Part shown: positions 61,870-64,000 of the stretch, piece by piece
Layout: the number at the start of each line of letters is the position of its first letter
How positions within the stretch are numbered: the first letter of the stretch is position 1
NCBI GenBank assembly: GCA_000328365.1
Contig: KB309260.1
Location: 26,529-90,528, forward strand
Length of the DNA: 64,000 bases
Source: Capitella teleta
Lineage: Eukaryota > Annelida > Polychaeta > Capitellidae
Direction of reading: 5' to 3'
Program-made: the position numbers and the translations under genes
Notes under the pieces: model-generated
Databases searched by the model: none
Seen by the model: only the letters and a program-made list of their open reading frames with translations
Told to the model about the DNA's origin: nothing

Positions 61870-62245
61870 ATCATTCTCAGCGGTTCGCCAAACAGAAGCC
61901 AACTGATGTTGCCATCATCTCAAAGGAGACTGAAGATAGCAATGCCCTGCCAAACGCCATTGTTCCACCAAGATCAGGGGCGCTGTTCACAAAGATTCTC
62001 AAGCTCAAGACTTGAGTCTAAATATTTATTCCTAAGACCACTCTTAAATGTAAATTCTTAGAATCGATTCTCAACTCTAAGAATGCCATGCTAAATATAT
62101 TCAAAATAGATGGCTATAATCAGTATCTTAGGTGTACATGTATTGAATAAAATAATTTTGTGAAGGTCGAGGAAAGGGGAATCATAAAGCTCTCAGGATG
62201 CTCTCAAAACGGTGTGGTTTTAAGGAATAATTGATCCGAGATTGA
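61870..62245 (+). repeat. dispersed repeat with a possible terminal exon leading into it
   Basis: 61976-62245 belongs to the family seen inverted at 15335-15625. Just before it, an acceptor (gatcattctcag) opens a frame at 61881: RFAKQKPTDVAIISKETEDS, then NALPNAIVPP, which runs into the repeat and stops at about 62012. Codon pattern looks protein-like, but no family is recognised and no upstream exon found. 60.6-61.87 kb shows nothing else. Confidence 0.3.
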
Positions 62246-62658
62246 TTGAATTCGATGTAACATGAACTACATGGCATGAAGAGGTTGAAGGTGAGATGTG
62301 CAGCAAACCGAACAAATCGATGTACATGAACATTCCAATAATTCGTTGTAACTCTTTCACATTCTTTGGGCGAGGGTATTGTTGGATGCAGGCTTTCACT
62401 TTCTCAGGCGCACATCATGCATGGGTGGTAATAGCTCCTCAAGGGTAGCAGTTTCTACACTACGCTACGGCTTGGGGAGCTAGGGTGGTAACTCAACAAA
62501 ATTCCATTGATGAGGTTCCAAAAACAATGCAAAAACTTCCAAAGCACAATTTGACCACAGTCCTCCAACCGTTGCTTGGGTACCAAATATATGTAATGGC
62601 AAAGATCAATCAATATAGTACATGTATAGGGGATTGTCTGATTACAACCATCTTCTCC

Positions 62659-63281
62659 TTAACCCGCGTTTTGCAATTGGTCAACTTCTCTGGTGACAAA
62701 CGACGTGTTCGGGAGTGAACTGGATGTTCTTCTGTATCTGATGGAACACTGCATGCGGTGGGTATGCAACTGAAACGTAGGCTCCATGATTTCAGGGGAA
62801 TTGTGAACGGCACTCACCCCGAAAGATAAGACCCAGAGAGAAATTACGCTGATATATGCAACCATCGCTGCGTCACCGTGGCTTTGTAGGTCATTGGGTG
62901 CGCCGTGGTCACGAAGCGCTCCAAACCAACCAGCAACGAGTAGCCCAAAGACGCAATAAATACCATCAAAATGAGACAATAATTCCCCAGAATGAGGGCA
63001 TTGCAGTGAGGCCAGAGTTTGAAGTTTCCCAGTTGACTTGGCAACGCGGCTCCAGCGCAGATGAAATCGGCGATGTTTTTGTTTGTTATTCAGATGTTGA
63101 TTCGTCGGCGGTTCACCAAACGTGTGCATCTGAAGACCACAACAGCTACGGCATTGACCAGCATGGAAAAGACGATGATTCCAATCCGAAGAGCACTCAG
63201 CGAGGGCGTGAACATCGAGGTGCCATGCACGTGGAGCGAGGCCTCCGTAGCAGCCATGCTAACCGCAGTGCTCATCTCCAT
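62659..63281 (-). pseudogene. class A GPCR pseudogene, N-terminal half
   Basis: Starts at MEMSTAVSM (63281). TM1 ALRIGIIVFSMLVNAVAVVV; intracellular loop RCTRLVNRR; TM2 region NIADFICAGAALPSQLGN; extracellular Cys in WPHCNALILGNYC; TM3 LILMVFIASLGYSLLVGLERF, where ERF stands for the DRY motif; TM4 VAYISVISLWVLSFGVSAV. An in-frame TGA interrupts TM2 at 63092-63090, and a frameshift near 62,860 separates TM3 from TM4. TM5-7 are not found downstream. Intronless as far as it goes. Ligand type cannot be told. The stop and frameshift could in principle be assembly errors, but loss of TM5-7 argues for a pseudogene. Confidence 0.7.
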
Positions 63282-63689
63282 GATTGATTGTTCACATGTC
63301 TTGTGTATATATTCCTCGTCTTCCTTTTAATCTTAGCTGTGTTTATACCCATAGAACCTTTCATTTACAAGAAACAGGTCCCCACTGGCAATTGACTCCA
63401 CAAAACTGAGGCAACCTTTGCGACGAATAGAAAAAGTCAAGTGTCTTTTCATGTGCATCTGAGATGTACAAAGAAGGTGACAATAGATCGAATTATTTCA
63501 CGACCGATTGGAGTGCACATCACATATTTGTCATTCCATTATTTCCTCTCTGCTTTCTATTGATTTATATGTTTATTGGTATTTTATTTTCTTTGATTTC
63601 CTTTAAAAAATGTTGCTTCTTTTCTGTTGAGCATGCAAATTCTGTGCTAATGAAGATTTCGAATTAAACCAAATTATACACTTGTTATT

Positions 63690-64000
63690 TTATTGAACGA
63701 TGAATCCGTTGTATTTGCTAATGATGTACTTCCAGAATTTAATCCGTCTTTCTTTCAAGTTGTCGCCTTGTACAATGCCATGCTTAAGTATCAGGTGGTT
63801 CCTCTCCGCAGTGCAATAACAACGCCATTGGGACAATCCACTGCCATTCGGATTTCTGAGAAACAGTAAAAAAATTAAATATATAATCATTAAAGAAAGA
63901 CGATAACTCGTACCCAGTTTTAGCGAAATTTGCCCAATATTTCATCATAACCTTCGCTAATTCCGCCTCCTCGTCATTGAATGTCCATGACGGAAGATGG
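63690..64000 (-). CDS. carboxylesterase/cholinesterase-family protein, last two exons (partial)
   Basis: Alpha/beta-hydrolase type B carboxylesterase C-terminus. Exon 64000-63914 (continues right) encodes WTFNDEEAELAKVMMKYWAN then FAKTG, ending in phase 2. After a 58-bp intron, exon 63855-63690 encodes NPNGSGLSQW... and ends KYIISKYNGFIVQ. The pattern YWANFAKTGNPN followed by W is the hallmark end of the acetylcholinesterase/neuroligin/carboxylesterase superfamily. The catalytic triad lies outside the window, so enzyme or non-enzyme status is open. Confidence 0.8.

Overview
The window is a piece of nuclear genome from an invertebrate animal. Its genes are split by GT-AG introns, and the proteins they encode look metazoan. 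Many introns are only about 45-70 bp long, mixed with a few kilobase-sized ones full of mobile elements. The DNA is AT-rich, with two 50-N assembly gaps (13318-13367, 37741-37790). I cannot name the species. The short-intron mode fits compact genomes such as sponges or tunicates better than vertebrates.

Layout. 1-8.7 kb (minus): 5' half of an alpha-L-fucosidase gene (copy A), cut by the left edge. 9.3-15.3 kb: a nest of two broken LTR retrotransposon fossils with SINE insertions. 15.3-18.8 kb: repeats plus a candidate small cysteine-rich gene (minus). 18.99-27.7 kb (minus): complete alpha-L-fucosidase copy B, the tandem partner of copy A. 30.2-34.2 kb (plus): threonine synthase-like 1 (THNSL1). 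37.9-42.1 kb (plus): glucose-6-phosphate dehydrogenase (G6PD). 43.3-47.8 kb (minus): the Rab-GAP TBC1D22. 48.2-49.9 kb: a hAT-like MITE and a LINE remnant. 52.1-60.6 kb (plus): ceramide kinase (CERK). 62.7-63.3 kb (minus): a GPCR pseudogene. 63.7-64 kb (minus): last two exons of a carboxylesterase/cholinesterase-family gene.

Most notable observations. (1) Both fucosidase copies carry, between signal peptide and catalytic domain, an array of 54-66-bp exons of one splice phase. They encode repeated acidic segments ending in ELHG/ELHA, and the array differs between the copies. (2) TBC1D22 has two adjacent homologous exons of compatible phase, each encoding the catalytic arginine-finger motif, so they look mutually exclusive. 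(3) G6PD has two alternative last exons that both encode a complete family-typical C-terminus. (4) TBC1D22 and CERK lie head-to-head as they do in human, which points to ancient linkage. Reading frames and phases were checked by hand across every junction of the FUCA-B, THNSL1, G6PD, TBC1D22 and CERK models. All close without a break.

The genes do not form one pathway. They are ordinary metabolic and signalling genes: lysosomal or secreted glycan turnover, a PLP enzyme, the pentose phosphate pathway, Rab regulation and sphingolipid phosphorylation. The accessory interest lies in exon duplication and in the mobile elements of their introns.
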